Part shown: positions 50,273 to 59,717 of the stretch, piece after piece
Numbering within the stretch: position 1 is the first letter of the stretch
How the letters are laid out: every line of letters starts with the position of its first letter
The notes under the pieces: generated by a model
What the model was told of the DNA's origin: nothing
The model's database searches: none
Seen by the model: only the letters and a program-made list of their open reading frames with translations
Made by a program: the position numbers and the translations under genes
Origin: Ktedonosporobacter rubrisoli
GTDB lineage: Bacteria; Chloroflexota; Ktedonobacteria; Ktedonobacterales; Ktedonobacteraceae
Reading direction: 5' to 3'
DNA: 64,000 bases
Assembly (NCBI RefSeq): GCF_004208415.1
Contig: NZ_CP035758.1
Coordinates: 2,294,001 to 2,358,000 of the forward strand

Positions 50273-52147
50273 ATGTATATTTCTCCTTTCAAACAAGAAC
50301 GAGAAGATGAGGCACATTCACTCAAAGAGCAGATACGGAAGTGGTGGCGCAACCTGCACGGAGCCGTGGTTGGCAGTGCGCGGGTATTCCGCCTGGTCTG
50401 GGGAACCAGCCCGAAACTTACCATCGGTATGGCTCTTGTGACCATTCTACAAGCTTTGCTGCCGGCTTCGACAATTTATGTCAATAAGTTATTGTTGGAT
50501 ACTGTAGAGCACGCCATCGTACGTCATAGCGAGATAGCGCTTGCTATTCGTACGATTATCATCCTGGCCATAGTTCAGCTTCTCCTCAATCTGGGTGGCA
50601 GCCTCTTGAGTACGTTGATGAACATCTTTCAGCAGGCCTTACAGGACAGAACGTCCAACCATGTACAATACCTTTTGATCCAGCATGCGAATACGCTTGA
50701 TATGGCCTTTTTTGAGCGATCCGAGTCCTACGATAAGCTTCATGAGGTGCAGCGGGAGGCACTTTATCGCCCGGTGAATATGATCTCAAGCACCTTTGGC
50801 CTGATTCGTAGCCTGGGGACCTTCTTCTCGATGGTTGCTCTGCTGGTACAATTGCGCTGGTTCCTGGCTGTACTGGCTCTACTGGCGCCGGTTCCGGCTT
50901 TTATCTCTGATGCGCGCTATGGCTGGAAGGGTTTCAAGCTGGCGCGTAGCCAATCGCCTTTGCGACGTATGATGTATTACCTGGTAAATTTGCTTACCAT
51001 CGATGATTATCATAAAGAGATCAAGATTTTTAGCCTTGGTGATTTTTTCGTTGCGCGCTTCAAAGATCTGGCGCAGCGCTTTATGCAGGAGAGCCAGCAA
51101 CTGGTAACGCGCCGCTACCTTGCCGGTTTTTTCTGGGGGATGCTTACTACGCTTACCAGCAGCGGCACTTTTCTCTACGTCGCCCTGGAGGCGATATATG
51201 CTCACATCTCGATTGGCGACTTGACCCTTTATACGCAGGCGGCCAACTCAGTACAGAGCAATTTTCAGAATGTGCTAAGTGGCCTTTCATCGATGTATGA
51301 GAATAATTTGTATTTAAGCACTCTCTTCGAGGTTCTGGAGATGAAGCAGGAAATTCCTGTTCCAGCTCAGCCGCGTCCACTGGAACGCCCCTTTACCCAG
51401 GGCATCGAGTTTCGCAACGTGACGTTCCGTTATGAAGGTAAAGAGGAGCCAGCCCTGAACAATGTAAGCTTTAAGCTCAAGGCCGGCGAGACCCTTGCCA
51501 TCGTGGGGCGCAATGGCGCAGGGAAGACGACGCTTGTCAAGTTGCTCACCCGGCTCTATGATCCGCAGGAGGGGCAAATCCTTGTCAATGGGCACGATAT
51601 TCGTGAGTATGATCCCGAGGATCTGCGCTCGGAAATCGGGGTCATCTTTCAGGACTTTGTGCATTACCAGTTGAATGTGCAGGAGAATATTGGCGTGGGG
51701 CGCCTGGAGTTCATCGAGGATCGCGTGCGGACTACGCAGGCGGCGGAAAAGAGCGGCGCTACAGAGGTCGTTGCTAAATTGCCCCATGGCTTTGATACCG
51801 TGCTGGGGCGCTGGTTTGAGGAGGGCCATCAGCTCTCAGGGGGAGAATGGCAAAAAGTGGCCCTGGCGCGCGGCTTTATGCGCGATTCGCAACTATTGAT
51901 ACTAGATGAGCCTACGGCGGCCCTTGATGCAAAGGCCGAGTATGATCTGTTTGTGCGCATGCGCGAGCTTACGCTCAATCGTACGGCAATTTTCATCTCG
52001 CATCGATTCTCAACTGTGCGGCAGGCCGACCATATCCTGGTAATTGAGCGCGGACATCTTATCGAGCAAGGTTCACACGAGGATCTGATGACTCTTGATG
52101 GCCGCTATGCCGAGCTATTCAATCTGCAGGCCCTGCCCTATCGCTAA
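50273..52147 (+). CDS. ABC exporter, fused permease/ATPase (624 residues)
   Basis: A half-transporter of the type-IV exporter kind. Six membrane helices fill about 45-330; a helix-rich region YYLVNLLTIDDYHKEIKIFS marks intracellular loop 2. The ATPase (about 365-620) has Walker A GRNGAGKTTLVKLL, Q-loop GVIFQDFVHYQLNV, signature QLSGGEWQKVALARGF, Walker B LLILDEPTAALD and H-loop ISHRFSTVRQADHI. It probably works as a homodimer. Many such solo exporters move peptides or lipids. Substrate unknown. GGGGAAA lies before the ATG. Confidence 0.93.
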   Translation: MYISPFKQEREDEAHSLKEQIRKWWRNLHGAVVGSARVFRLVWGTSPKLTIGMALVTILQALLPASTIYVNKLLLDTVEHAIVRHSEIALAIRTIIILAIVQLLLNLGGSLLSTLMNIFQQALQDRTSNHVQYLLIQHANTLDMAFFERSESYDKLHEVQREALYRPVNMISSTFGLIRSLGTFFSMVALLVQLRWFLAVLALLAPVPAFISDARYGWKGFKLARSQSPLRRMMYYLVNLLTIDDYHKEIKIFSLGDFFVARFKDLAQRFMQESQQLVTRRYLAGFFWGMLTTLTSSGTFLYVALEAIYAHISIGDLTLYTQAANSVQSNFQNVLSGLSSMYENNLYLSTLFEVLEMKQEIPVPAQPRPLERPFTQGIEFRNVTFRYEGKEEPALNNVSFKLKAGETLAIVGRNGAGKTTLVKLLTRLYDPQEGQILVNGHDIREYDPEDLRSEIGVIFQDFVHYQLNVQENIGVGRLEFIEDRVRTTQAAEKSGATEVVAKLPHGFDTVLGRWFEEGHQLSGGEWQKVALARGFMRDSQLLILDEPTAALDAKAEYDLFVRMRELTLNRTAIFISHRFSTVRQADHILVIERGHLIEQGSHEDLMTLDGRYAELFNLQALPYR

Positions 52148-52374
52148 TATGGCCTGTATATACATGATGAGCGTCAGTAAAGCGTGCTTAGCGTAGATCT
52201 CTGGCGTGATTGCACGGGCGGGAAATAGATACGCCATGAGGCAAACCCTTAGCACATTAGCCTAATGTACAGTTGCTCGATGCTGTTCACTGCGCTGGGC
52301 TTGCCAGCCTTTGGGCTGCCCTGCTCGCCCCTATCGGTTGGTAGGTGGCGGCAGGCGCTCAATGGTCTCTCTTA

Positions 52375-52755
52375 TCAGTTGGCTGAGAGCGAACCGAACT
52401 GGTGAAGAGTAATGCGATTACCATCGGGGTCACGCAGCAGCGCAAAGATGCCTCCATCCTGTCTGCTTGGCGCCTCAATGAACTCCACTCCCTGGGCCAG
52501 GAGCCGCTGATATTCTGCCTCTAAATCGTCCGAGTCGATCACCAGGCCCACGAACTTGCCGGGTACCAGCTCAGGAAACCAGGTGACTAAGGTCAGCGTT
52601 GTGGTGGCCCCGGCGGGTGCTACTTCAATCCAACGCATGCCTTCACCCCATGTATTATCCCGAACGCAGATCATACCCAGCGTGTCAACATAGAAGCGCT
52701 TAGCACGCTCCTGGTCAGTAACGGGGATCGAAATTACCGCAATATGTTTGAGCAT
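52375..52755 (-). CDS. VOC-superfamily protein (126 residues)
   Basis: The two VOC modules are seen in IAVISIPVTDQERAKRFYVD, TLGM, MRWIEVAPAGATTTLTLVTW, FVGLVIDSDDLEAEYQRLLA and FALLRDPDGNRITLHQFG. Start 52755 has AAAGGAAGGG upstream; the frame from 52809 is not needed. It is like the 42990 protein in type but not closely related. It follows the AraC regulator on the same strand by 103 bases and may be its target. Confidence 0.88.
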   Translation of the reverse strand: MLKHIAVISIPVTDQERAKRFYVDTLGMICVRDNTWGEGMRWIEVAPAGATTTLTLVTWFPELVPGKFVGLVIDSDDLEAEYQRLLAQGVEFIEAPSRQDGGIFALLRDPDGNRITLHQFGSLSAN

Positions 52756-52858
52756 ATCCCTTCCTTTCCCTTGCAGTTTGGTTGTGGCTGAAAAGGAGTA
52801 TAGCAACAAAGCGCGAGCGGGGTCTTGTAAAAATTAGACATTGGAGCTGCCGGTTGCT

Positions 52859-53692
52859 TTAGCGCGGATCTGTGGTGTAGCCATCGACAATGAGATGCTC
52901 CATTTTCATAAAGGCGCGCGGTGGTGCGCCTGCTAGCGCTCGGAAATCTTTGCTCATATGAGCTTGATCGCTATAGCCAGCTTCGTAGGCAAGCTGTACC
53001 AGAGGAAGCGTTTCAGAAGTTGTAAGCATGGTGCTGAGCGTATGTTGAAAGCGCACTATGCGCAAATATGTTTTAGGCATGAAGCCAATAGTGCGCTGGA
53101 ATATGCGCTCGACCTGTTTAATGCTTATGTCCATTTGTTCGGCAAGCTGGGGAAGGCTAATTTGTCCTCTGCTCTCTTCAATTAGATGTAGAGCGGCAAG
53201 CGTACGCTTGAGTGAGGACGAAACCGCGCAGCGCTGGATAAGCCAGGCGTTAAGCAACTCTACACATTGCCCGAAAGATCTGGCCTCGGCTAGCTGCTCT
53301 TCGAGAAAGGAGATCTCATTTCCCCATAGCTGATGAAGATCGATCATACAGTCAGTGAGCTCATATGCTGACAAGGGCAGAAAGGCAGCAAGTCCGCCAG
53401 GGCGTAGCCGCACACTGAGATAGTGCGTTGGCCCTTCCTGTGCGACGCGATAGGCGCTACTGCGCCCTCCCAGCAGGAAGCTCCGGGTCTGGTATTGTGT
53501 GGACTGTTCTTTCCTACTCTGGCGTTTAGCTTTGCCTGCCAGCATGAACGTAATTTCGCAACGGCCATCGGCCGGCAATGGCTCAACCTTATCTGGAGGC
53601 GTTGATGGTGCCCGCATCATCCAGATGCATTCAACATATGGCTTGAGCAAGGGATTGACAATAGGCGCAGTTATATAAATACATGTGGACAT
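52859..53692 (-). CDS. AraC-family transcriptional regulator (277 residues)
   Basis: The N-terminal cupin-like part (LLKPYVECIWMMR, ADGRCEITFMLAG, THYLSVRLRPGGLAAFLPLS) is of the DUF6597 type. The C-terminal double HTH (about 165-265) contains ISLPQLAEQMDISIKQVERI, FQRTIGFMPKTYLRIVRFQH, LAYEAGYSDQAHMSKDFRAL. The first methionine aligned with the family is at 53692; the long frame to 53788 is not. Likely a regulator of the following VOC gene. Confidence 0.88.
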   Translation of the reverse strand: MSTCIYITAPIVNPLLKPYVECIWMMRAPSTPPDKVEPLPADGRCEITFMLAGKAKRQSRKEQSTQYQTRSFLLGGRSSAYRVAQEGPTHYLSVRLRPGGLAAFLPLSAYELTDCMIDLHQLWGNEISFLEEQLAEARSFGQCVELLNAWLIQRCAVSSSLKRTLAALHLIEESRGQISLPQLAEQMDISIKQVERIFQRTIGFMPKTYLRIVRFQHTLSTMLTTSETLPLVQLAYEAGYSDQAHMSKDFRALAGAPPRAFMKMEHLIVDGYTTDPR

Positions 53693-53902
53693 AGGCTTTG
53701 CTATTTCCCCATAAGCTAAGCAGACCAAAGTCAGCGCAGAATTTGTTGCCAGGCCAGATTTTCGGAGAAGCGATAAACCAGAGTACAAGCTGATTTTCTA
53801 AGCTTGCAATCTATTATATCAGCACTATAACTGCCTGGTAAATAGATGCCGCCCGTTGCTTCGAGACGGCATATACAGACAAAGCTCATGGACACATGCA
53901 CA

Positions 53903-54169
53903 CTAATCCCTGGGAATAGGTCGACCGTTGCGCTTAAAGAGCTCGTGCCAGTTCTGCTCCTCTAGCTGGACATCGAACTTTTTTGCTGCCTGCTGAATAC
54001 GCTTCCAGGCCTCATCGCGTTCTTTATTCGATACATCCTCAACCTGGTCAAAACGAGCCAGCGCTTCCTGAACATGACGTGCATCGACGAGTGGCTCTTT
54101 GCGTTCGCGTGGGAAGGCAAAGGCACTGGCCGGTAGCTTGTCACGATCTTTCTCGGAGAGTTTTGCCAT
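53903..54169 (-). CDS. Small conserved protein, DUF6582-like (88 residues)
   Basis: It starts AKLSEKDRDKLPASAFAFPR, ERKEPLVDARHVQEALARFD, then charged helices ending in RNGRPIPRD. This pattern fits the small DUF6582 family found in phage and bacteria, function unknown. AAGGAGG lies before ATG 54169; the frame from 54250 is not used. It is divergent from 54477. Confidence 0.75.
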   Translation of the reverse strand: MAKLSEKDRDKLPASAFAFPRERKEPLVDARHVQEALARFDQVEDVSNKERDEAWKRIQQAAKKFDVQLEEQNWHELFKRNGRPIPRD

Positions 54170-54476
54170 ACTGACCTCCTTTTTCTTTGTAGCTTCGTTT
54201 GGCTTACTCAAAAGAGATTTCCTGGTTATACACGTTTGAAGGACACGCAAAGATGATAGGTATCTTTGTGTGGAGCGTAGCGGCTGCTTACGCCGCGCCT
54301 AAACATATCTATCTGCAGAACATTGTGAGATGGAGATTCTTTTCGACTCGCCAAAAAAGATATATCGAAGTACTGAATTTTTACAACCTTGCCTTCGATG
54401 CAACGTATTGTTTACAGAACGAGATGCGTGTGAGCGAACAAAGTTGCGCTTTACAGTTACAAAGGAGCAATCACCC

Positions 54477-55025
54477 ATGTGGAATGGATATCAGCCGAAT
54501 CGTGGTGGGATACGATTTTTCCCGCATATTGTGCCGATAGCGTTTCCGCTAATTTTCCCATTCGGGATCGGCCTGCTTTTCTGGTTATCCACAGTGCTGT
54601 TCCATCTGGTGTTTCAGATATTAGGCGTTTTGATTCTTATTGCGGCTATAGTCTTTATTGTGCGTACAATAAAGTTGGGGAGCGCTAGCTCAGCCTGGAA
54701 TTCTATGCTGAGCACGGGTAGCCAATGGCAGCAGCGTTTCACCTCACGCCAGCAGACGCCATTTTATCAGCCAACGCAGCAGCCCTACTACCAGCCAACG
54801 CAACAGTCGAGCCAGGAGCAGGCATCGCAGACGTATGGAGAGGGTTATCAGCCGCAGCAGCCCTACTATCAGCCAACGCAGCAGCCGAACCAGGAACAGC
54901 CGTATTATCGGCCAACGCAGCAGCCGAGCCAGGAGCAGCCGTATTATCGGCCCACTACCGAAAAGTCTGGCGAATATGAGCAGCCACGCCCTCAGTATCC
55001 TGAGAGCATGCCGCCAATGCAATAA
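54477..55025 (+). CDS. Membrane protein with Tyr-Gln-Pro repeats (182 residues)
   Basis: Two hydrophobic helices (about 16-40 and 42-64: FPLIFPFGIGLLFWLSTVLF, LVFQILGVLILIAAIVFIV) are followed by a low-complexity tail with at least six copies of a (Y/F)(Y)QPTQQ unit, some as YYRPTQQPSQEQ. AAAGGAG lies before ATG 54477; the frame from 54330 is not conserved. The tail may be extracellular or a cytosolic disordered arm; its topology is unclear. No family recognised. A CACGCAAAGAT/ATCTTTGTGTG near-dyad lies upstream at 54246-54276. Confidence 0.75.
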   Translation: MWNGYQPNRGGIRFFPHIVPIAFPLIFPFGIGLLFWLSTVLFHLVFQILGVLILIAAIVFIVRTIKLGSASSAWNSMLSTGSQWQQRFTSRQQTPFYQPTQQPYYQPTQQSSQEQASQTYGEGYQPQQPYYQPTQQPNQEQPYYRPTQQPSQEQPYYRPTTEKSGEYEQPRPQYPESMPPMQ

Positions 55026-55052
55026 CTATCAAGTATAAGCCTGACAAAAAGA

Positions 55053-55076
55053 CTGGACGCCCACAACGACGTCCAG
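55053..55076. terminator. Hairpin between convergent membrane-protein and APC genes
   Basis: CTGGACG (55053-55059) and CGTCCAG (55070-55076) form a perfect 7-bp stem with a 10-base loop between the convergent stops. Confidence 0.6.
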
Positions 55077-55106
55077 CCCTTACTTTGTTATTGACTGTTC
55101 AGCTCT

Positions 55107-56993
55107 TTATGCGGGAGCAGGTCCAGTACTGCCCGCATCCTCTGTTCCTTCCGTTCCTCCGGGGTCCTCAACAGTGGTCTGAACCCCTTCAGGCTGGTAT
55201 GCTGTAATAATGGCGGATATCTCCGGTGTTTTGTAGCCGGAATAGACGCCGCAGTAGAACATGATCAGGGAGAAGACAACGGCGATGAGCGTATCAAGTG
55301 GGAAGGGAATAGGTGGATTTTTAGAGGGACCAAAGGATGTAAAGTAGCCAAGGAGATAGAGCCCCATGACTAGCGCGATAAACCAGGCTGCGCGCCAGAT
55401 TTCGTGCCTTTTATCGGGCGTTGTGGCGAACCACATATAGAGAGAGAAGAGGACGAAGGCGGCCAGGAACAGAACCCAGGTTAAAAGGAAACTGAGCTGG
55501 TGCGTTGTAAAAGGGCCAAAGTAAGCAAGCAGCAAGACGGCAACAAGCATGAGGATGCCGGCAATCGCACATCCAATAGGATTAACTCCCATCTTTGGCC
55601 CGGCATAGAACCAGGCATAGAGTGGAAGGCCGATAAAGACTGCAGCGATTACCCCGTTGAGGGTGGCAGTGCCTGACCAGTAGACAACCATGGCTGCGGC
55701 AATGAAGCCAATGGGCGCCAGTATTTGAGCTCCTCCCAGCTTATAGGGACGATGGAGTTCTGGGGCTGTACGGCGCAGGACCATCAAGCCTAGCCCGCCC
55801 ATAATATACGTGAGCACGTTGGCATCTGTAATGAAACCGACGAGCTGGTACCAGCTAGGAACTGGGAGCAGGACAAGCCAGCCAATAATTGTTGAGGCGA
55901 TCAGGGCAAAAACCGGAATGCCGGTTTTCTCGTTGACCCTTTTGAAAATCGCCGGAAGGTAGTTGTCAACGGCGATGCCATAAATCGTGCGGGCCGCCGT
56001 GCCAGCGTAGACCGCTCCAGTTCCGGCTGGCGAGATCCAGGCATCGATGAGGAGTAAGACTGAGAAGGCGCCCAGCAGGCCTATGCCCGAAGCATTTAAG
56101 GCGTGGTAGAGCGGCGCATTGGCCCAGGGTGAGGTTAGCAGGCTGGCCCAGTTGCCGGCCTGGACTCCCGCGTTTCCCCAGTTGAGCGCTCCAATAAAGG
56201 TGATCTGAAGAAGTGTATAGAGTATGGTTGCGACAATAACTGAGAGAATCGTTGCTCGCGGTACGTCCTTTTGGGGATTACGTGCCTCGCCTCCATAATC
56301 GAGGGCTTGGCGGAAACCTAGATAAGCAAAAACGATGCCGGAATTGGCCAGCGCCAGAAAGATGGGGGAAGTTCCCAGAGGGGCAAAACCGTAGGCAGTG
56401 AAATTTTTCCCCTTAAAGGCGAAGAACAACAGCAAGAAGGTAAGGGTAGGGATGATAAATTTCCACCAGGTGATAACTGTATTAAATCTGCCCAGAAACT
56501 TGATGCCGAAGTAATTAAGCAGGAAGAAGACGATAGTTAGCGCAATACCCAGTACAATACCCCAACCGACGAGTATTCCACCGGGAGCAACAATGCCAGG
56601 AATATAGTTGGAGGCATAAGGGATAACGGCTTCAGCTTCGATAACCGGCACCGTTACTGCAGTGAGAAAGTAGCTCCAGGCCAGGATAAAGCCTGCGTAA
56701 CTTCCGTGGGTCAGGTGCGGATAACGGACGATCGCGCCTGTTCGTGGGAGCATGCCTGAGAGCTCAGCGTAGTTCATGGCGACAAAAAGAATGAGAATAC
56801 CACCGATAATCCAGGATAAAATCACGGCTGGGCCGGCATAATGGCTCGCTTTGATCGTGGCAAGCAACCAACCAGAGCCAATGATTCCGCCCATACAGAG
56901 AAAAAACAGCTCTTGAAATGTGAGTGCCTTGCGTAAATGACGATCAGATTCCGCTTCAACAGGTTCAGCAGTTTGTAATCTGGTATCTGCCAT
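55107..56993 (-). CDS. APC-family amino acid/polyamine permease (628 residues)
   Basis: About 12-14 membrane helices. The family marks are LFFLCMGGIIGSGWLLATIK in helix 1, AELSGMLPRTGAIVRYPHLT, SGIVFAYLGFRQALDYGGEA and NPQKDVPRATILSVIV. It is longer than the usual 450-500 residues, with extra helices at the C-terminus. AGGAGG lies 11-12 bases before ATG 56993. Proton-coupled uptake of an amino acid or amine is likely. The 57.0-57.9 kb region separates it from the sugar operon. Confidence 0.9.
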   Translation of the reverse strand: MADTRLQTAEPVEAESDRHLRKALTFQELFFLCMGGIIGSGWLLATIKASHYAGPAVILSWIIGGILILFVAMNYAELSGMLPRTGAIVRYPHLTHGSYAGFILAWSYFLTAVTVPVIEAEAVIPYASNYIPGIVAPGGILVGWGIVLGIALTIVFFLLNYFGIKFLGRFNTVITWWKFIIPTLTFLLLFFAFKGKNFTAYGFAPLGTSPIFLALANSGIVFAYLGFRQALDYGGEARNPQKDVPRATILSVIVATILYTLLQITFIGALNWGNAGVQAGNWASLLTSPWANAPLYHALNASGIGLLGAFSVLLLIDAWISPAGTGAVYAGTAARTIYGIAVDNYLPAIFKRVNEKTGIPVFALIASTIIGWLVLLPVPSWYQLVGFITDANVLTYIMGGLGLMVLRRTAPELHRPYKLGGAQILAPIGFIAAAMVVYWSGTATLNGVIAAVFIGLPLYAWFYAGPKMGVNPIGCAIAGILMLVAVLLLAYFGPFTTHQLSFLLTWVLFLAAFVLFSLYMWFATTPDKRHEIWRAAWFIALVMGLYLLGYFTSFGPSKNPPIPFPLDTLIAVVFSLIMFYCGVYSGYKTPEISAIITAYQPEGVQTTVEDPGGTEGTEDAGSTGPAPA

Positions 56994-57029
56994 GATGCCA
57001 TAAACCTCCTGAAAATCGTGAGTCTGCAA

Positions 57030-57600
57030 TGGCTCAAGAACATAACTGACGCACTATAGAGTTTCATGGCCCGAAGAAACATCTTTGTTCCTCTGGCTCT
57101 TTTGACTGCCTGTAAAGTAGTAGTTTAACCCATGAGTTGCGCCTTTCTTTTGCCTCGGGCAAACGACTAATGTGCTTGCCGTCACATACAAGCAGGTTGA
57201 TGCTTCTGGTAAGGCCAGCATAGCTGTAGCCTGCTCATGTCCTGGCAAACATAGACACCGGGATATGTTAAGAGGGTTTCTGGCTAGATGGCAATGCTCC
57301 GTGGAATACAGCATGCATCAAGCATATTAAGCATAGGACGAAATAACAGGGGGAGGGGTTTACCAGCTCGTGTGAATGCTACGAGGATACTCCCGATGAA
57401 ATCGTAAGCCTTTTAGAAGCATATACCACCTGCTCTTCTATTATGCATTGTAATAGATTTGTTTATATTATTCCAATAGACAATATATATTAAAAAGATA
57501 ACTAAAAAGAATAAATTGGCCAGGAGCATAAGAACGAGTAGCTTATAAAAGGAAGAGCTTTATGAATTTTACCTGTTATCTGTGGGTAACTGAAGCTGCA
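57030..57600. other. Intergenic, start of an 835-base gene-free stretch
   Basis: Between the APC permease (56993) and the GH2 gene (57865) there is no credible gene. Minus-strand frames at 57054-57314 and 57502-57786 have no homology or ribosome site. This first part is AT-rich (57430-57530) and may carry the promoter of the APC gene. The structured part at 57653-57741 is described separately. Confidence 0.4.
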
Positions 57601-57652
57601 GAACGAAATCCATGAGGCCATTTGGGGGCAGAGCCGCCAGCCCAGTTTCAGA

Positions 57653-57741
57653 AACTGGTACGCAAGTCTCAGGCCGTGAAGAATTGACTCCCTTGAAGCG
57701 TGATGCCGTCTTGGGAGAAGCTGCCCAGACTTGCGCCAGTT
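57653..57741 (+). ncRNA. Candidate structured RNA or mobile-element end
   Basis: AACTGG-TA-CGCAAGTCT (57653-57669) pairs with AGACTTGCGCCAGTT (57727-57741), 15 bp with a two-base bulge. Nested inside, CTCCC (57678-57682) pairs with GGGAG (57713-57717). A CCGCTGAGCGG-like hairpin and ATTTTT follow near 57760-57781. No known riboswitch motif fits. The composition resembles the right end of IS200/IS605-type elements, but no transposase remains. Confidence 0.4.
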
Positions 57742-57812
57742 CAGCCCTTGCCTTTCCATTCCGCTGAGCGGGGCTATTTTTCTCATAGATTGTCAGGGAG
57801 GGTGGAGCGAGC

Positions 57813-57846
57813 CGATAGATCTGTTTACCTTATAACAGATCTATCG
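57813..57846. terminator. 13-bp stem-loop terminator before the GH2 stop
   Basis: CGATAGATCTGTT (57813-57825) and AACAGATCTATCG (57834-57846) form a perfect 13-bp stem with an 8-base loop. CTTTTGTTT follows on the plus strand, none on the minus. It can end a plus transcript from the structured region and may stop the minus sugar operon. Confidence 0.65.
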
Positions 57847-57864
57847 CTTTTGTTTGCCAGGGCT

Positions 57865-59640
57865 CTATTTTTCAATAGCCGCCTGGCGTGTCTGGACCGC
57901 ACGCAGACGTTCCAGGTCAAACTTGGAAGAGCGGTCGAAAGCATAAATGCCATTCTGCTCCTGATAGACATCCGTCAGCTGTGTATAACAGTAGCCAAAC
58001 ATAGCAGGATGGTCCAGCAGGGCCTTGCATAGCCCTTCAAAGCGCTGATAGAACTCCTCTAGCGAGCGCACTGCGACGCCATAGCCCCAACTGGTATCGC
58101 CAGGCTCGCGCTCAGCGCTCCACCAGATGCCGCCAAATTCGCTGACGAAGAAGGGCTGTCCCCGGTAAGCGATGGAAATAGGCTTGCCATCGTGATCATT
58201 GATGTATGGCTTGCCATCCTCCAGCTGCGCGTAATGGTCAGTAAAGAGGGCCGGATCTTGCTCGTAGTCATGGCTATCATAAACATCGCTTTCTGGCACA
58301 CGATGGCTATAGCCGGAGGCATCCAGTACGGGACGCGTGGGATCGAATAGTTTGATAGCCAGGAACATGGCGCGCGTTGCATCGTCAAGGGCGGTTATCT
58401 TATCGGTGAGAACCTGCCAGGTTTCGTTGAGCGCGCACCAGCCAATGATGGAAGGATGCGAGTAATCGCGCTCGATAGCCTCCAACCATTGGGCAACGTA
58501 GCTCACTCCAGGCTGTTGGTGATCAGTTACTGGTCCATAGCCACCACTGCCCCAATCGGGAAACTCGCCCCAGACAAGATAGCCTATGCGATCGGCGTGA
58601 TAGAGGAAGCGCTCTTCGAAGACCTTCTGGTGCAGGCGCGCACCGTTGAAGCCTGCGGCAATGCTCAGCTCGATATCGTGGCGCAAGGCCTCATCGCTTG
58701 GGGCGGTCATAATGCCATCGGGATAGTAACCCTGGTCGAGCACAAGGCGCTGGAAGATCGTCTCGCCATTAATGGTAATCGCTTTGCCATTGATAGCGAC
58801 GCTACGCAGACCGGCATAGCTGCTGGCCTGATCAATCAGCGTTTCCCCATCCAGCAATTGAATATCAAGATCGTAGAGGTGCGGGTTCTGGGGTGACCAG
58901 AGTTGGCGCCGCTCAGCTGGAATGGGCAGGTCAAGCTGGGGTGAGAGATCATGGTCCGTGGAACAGCGGGCAACGCAGACAGTCCCCTCACTATCGCGCA
59001 GTGTTGCCTGCACTACCAGGCCCGCACGCCGTCCGTCGAGTGGCTGGACCAGATGGAACATGCCATTGGCAACGTCGGGGGTGATGCGTGGGCGACGAAG
59101 TGCGACCTCTGGAACTGGCTCCAGCCAGACGGTTTGCCAGATGCCGGTTGTGCGCGTATAGAAACAGGAGTAATTGTCGTAGCGCTGTGACTGCTTGCCA
59201 CGCGCCTGCGCTGGACGAGCGTCGTCGCGCGCCCGAACAACGATAGTTACCTCGCTACCGGCCAAACCGCCGGGTAGTTCCACACTGAATGGGGTAAAAC
59301 CGCCGCGATGGCGGCCTAACTCCTGTCCGTTGACCCAGACCGTGGCGTCGTAATCAACTGCCTGAAAATGCAATTGCACACGCTGTCCACTCCATTCAGC
59401 TGGAATAGTCACCCTGCGTCGATACCAGACGGCGGGCATAAAATCAGTGTTGCCGATGCCCGAAAGCTCCGATTCGGGACAGAATGGGACCATAATTCGG
59501 TCCTGTAGCTCCCGCTGGAGCAGTCCACGTTCGAGACCGCTATCGCCAGCGTCGATCTCGAATTGCCATTCGCCATTCAGACAAAGCCAGCGAGAGCGCT
59601 CAAATTGGGGACGCGGATATTCTGGGCGAGGTAAAGCCAT
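57865..59640 (-). CDS. Glycoside hydrolase family 2 protein (591 residues)
   Basis: The GH2 layout is an N-terminal sugar-binding jelly-roll (about 20-180: SRWLCLNGEWQFEID, HFQAVDYDATVWVNGQELGR), an immunoglobulin-like domain (about 185-275) and a TIM barrel (about 280-590). The acid/base Glu is in GWCALNETWQ (near 411) and the nucleophile Glu is in FVSEFGGIWW (near 512). Specificity may be beta-galactoside, glucuronide or mannoside; this cannot be told. No signal peptide, so it acts in the cell. AAGGAG lies before ATG 59640. Last gene of the minus sugar operon. Confidence 0.9.
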   Translation of the reverse strand: MALPRPEYPRPQFERSRWLCLNGEWQFEIDAGDSGLERGLLQRELQDRIMVPFCPESELSGIGNTDFMPAVWYRRRVTIPAEWSGQRVQLHFQAVDYDATVWVNGQELGRHRGGFTPFSVELPGGLAGSEVTIVVRARDDARPAQARGKQSQRYDNYSCFYTRTTGIWQTVWLEPVPEVALRRPRITPDVANGMFHLVQPLDGRRAGLVVQATLRDSEGTVCVARCSTDHDLSPQLDLPIPAERRQLWSPQNPHLYDLDIQLLDGETLIDQASSYAGLRSVAINGKAITINGETIFQRLVLDQGYYPDGIMTAPSDEALRHDIELSIAAGFNGARLHQKVFEERFLYHADRIGYLVWGEFPDWGSGGYGPVTDHQQPGVSYVAQWLEAIERDYSHPSIIGWCALNETWQVLTDKITALDDATRAMFLAIKLFDPTRPVLDASGYSHRVPESDVYDSHDYEQDPALFTDHYAQLEDGKPYINDHDGKPISIAYRGQPFFVSEFGGIWWSAEREPGDTSWGYGVAVRSLEEFYQRFEGLCKALLDHPAMFGYCYTQLTDVYQEQNGIYAFDRSSKFDLERLRAVQTRQAAIEK

Positions 59641-59717
59641 ACAAAAACACTCCTTGTGAAAATACATTGGTAAATGCGATAACCAAAATAGATGGGCCGC
59701 CGGCCTGGAAAAAGCTG

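Noticed and set aside
57054..57314. Minus-strand frame of 86 residues
   Set aside because: No ribosome site, no homology and low-quality composition; lies in the likely promoter region of the APC gene.
57653..57741. Known riboswitch (cobalamin, SAM, TPP, FMN and others)
   Set aside because: None of the conserved core sequences I know is present, and no same-strand gene follows within reach.
57502..57786. Minus-strand frame of 94 residues in the gene-free region
   Set aside because: No start site, no family and it runs across the bulged stem-loop; composition is not protein-like.
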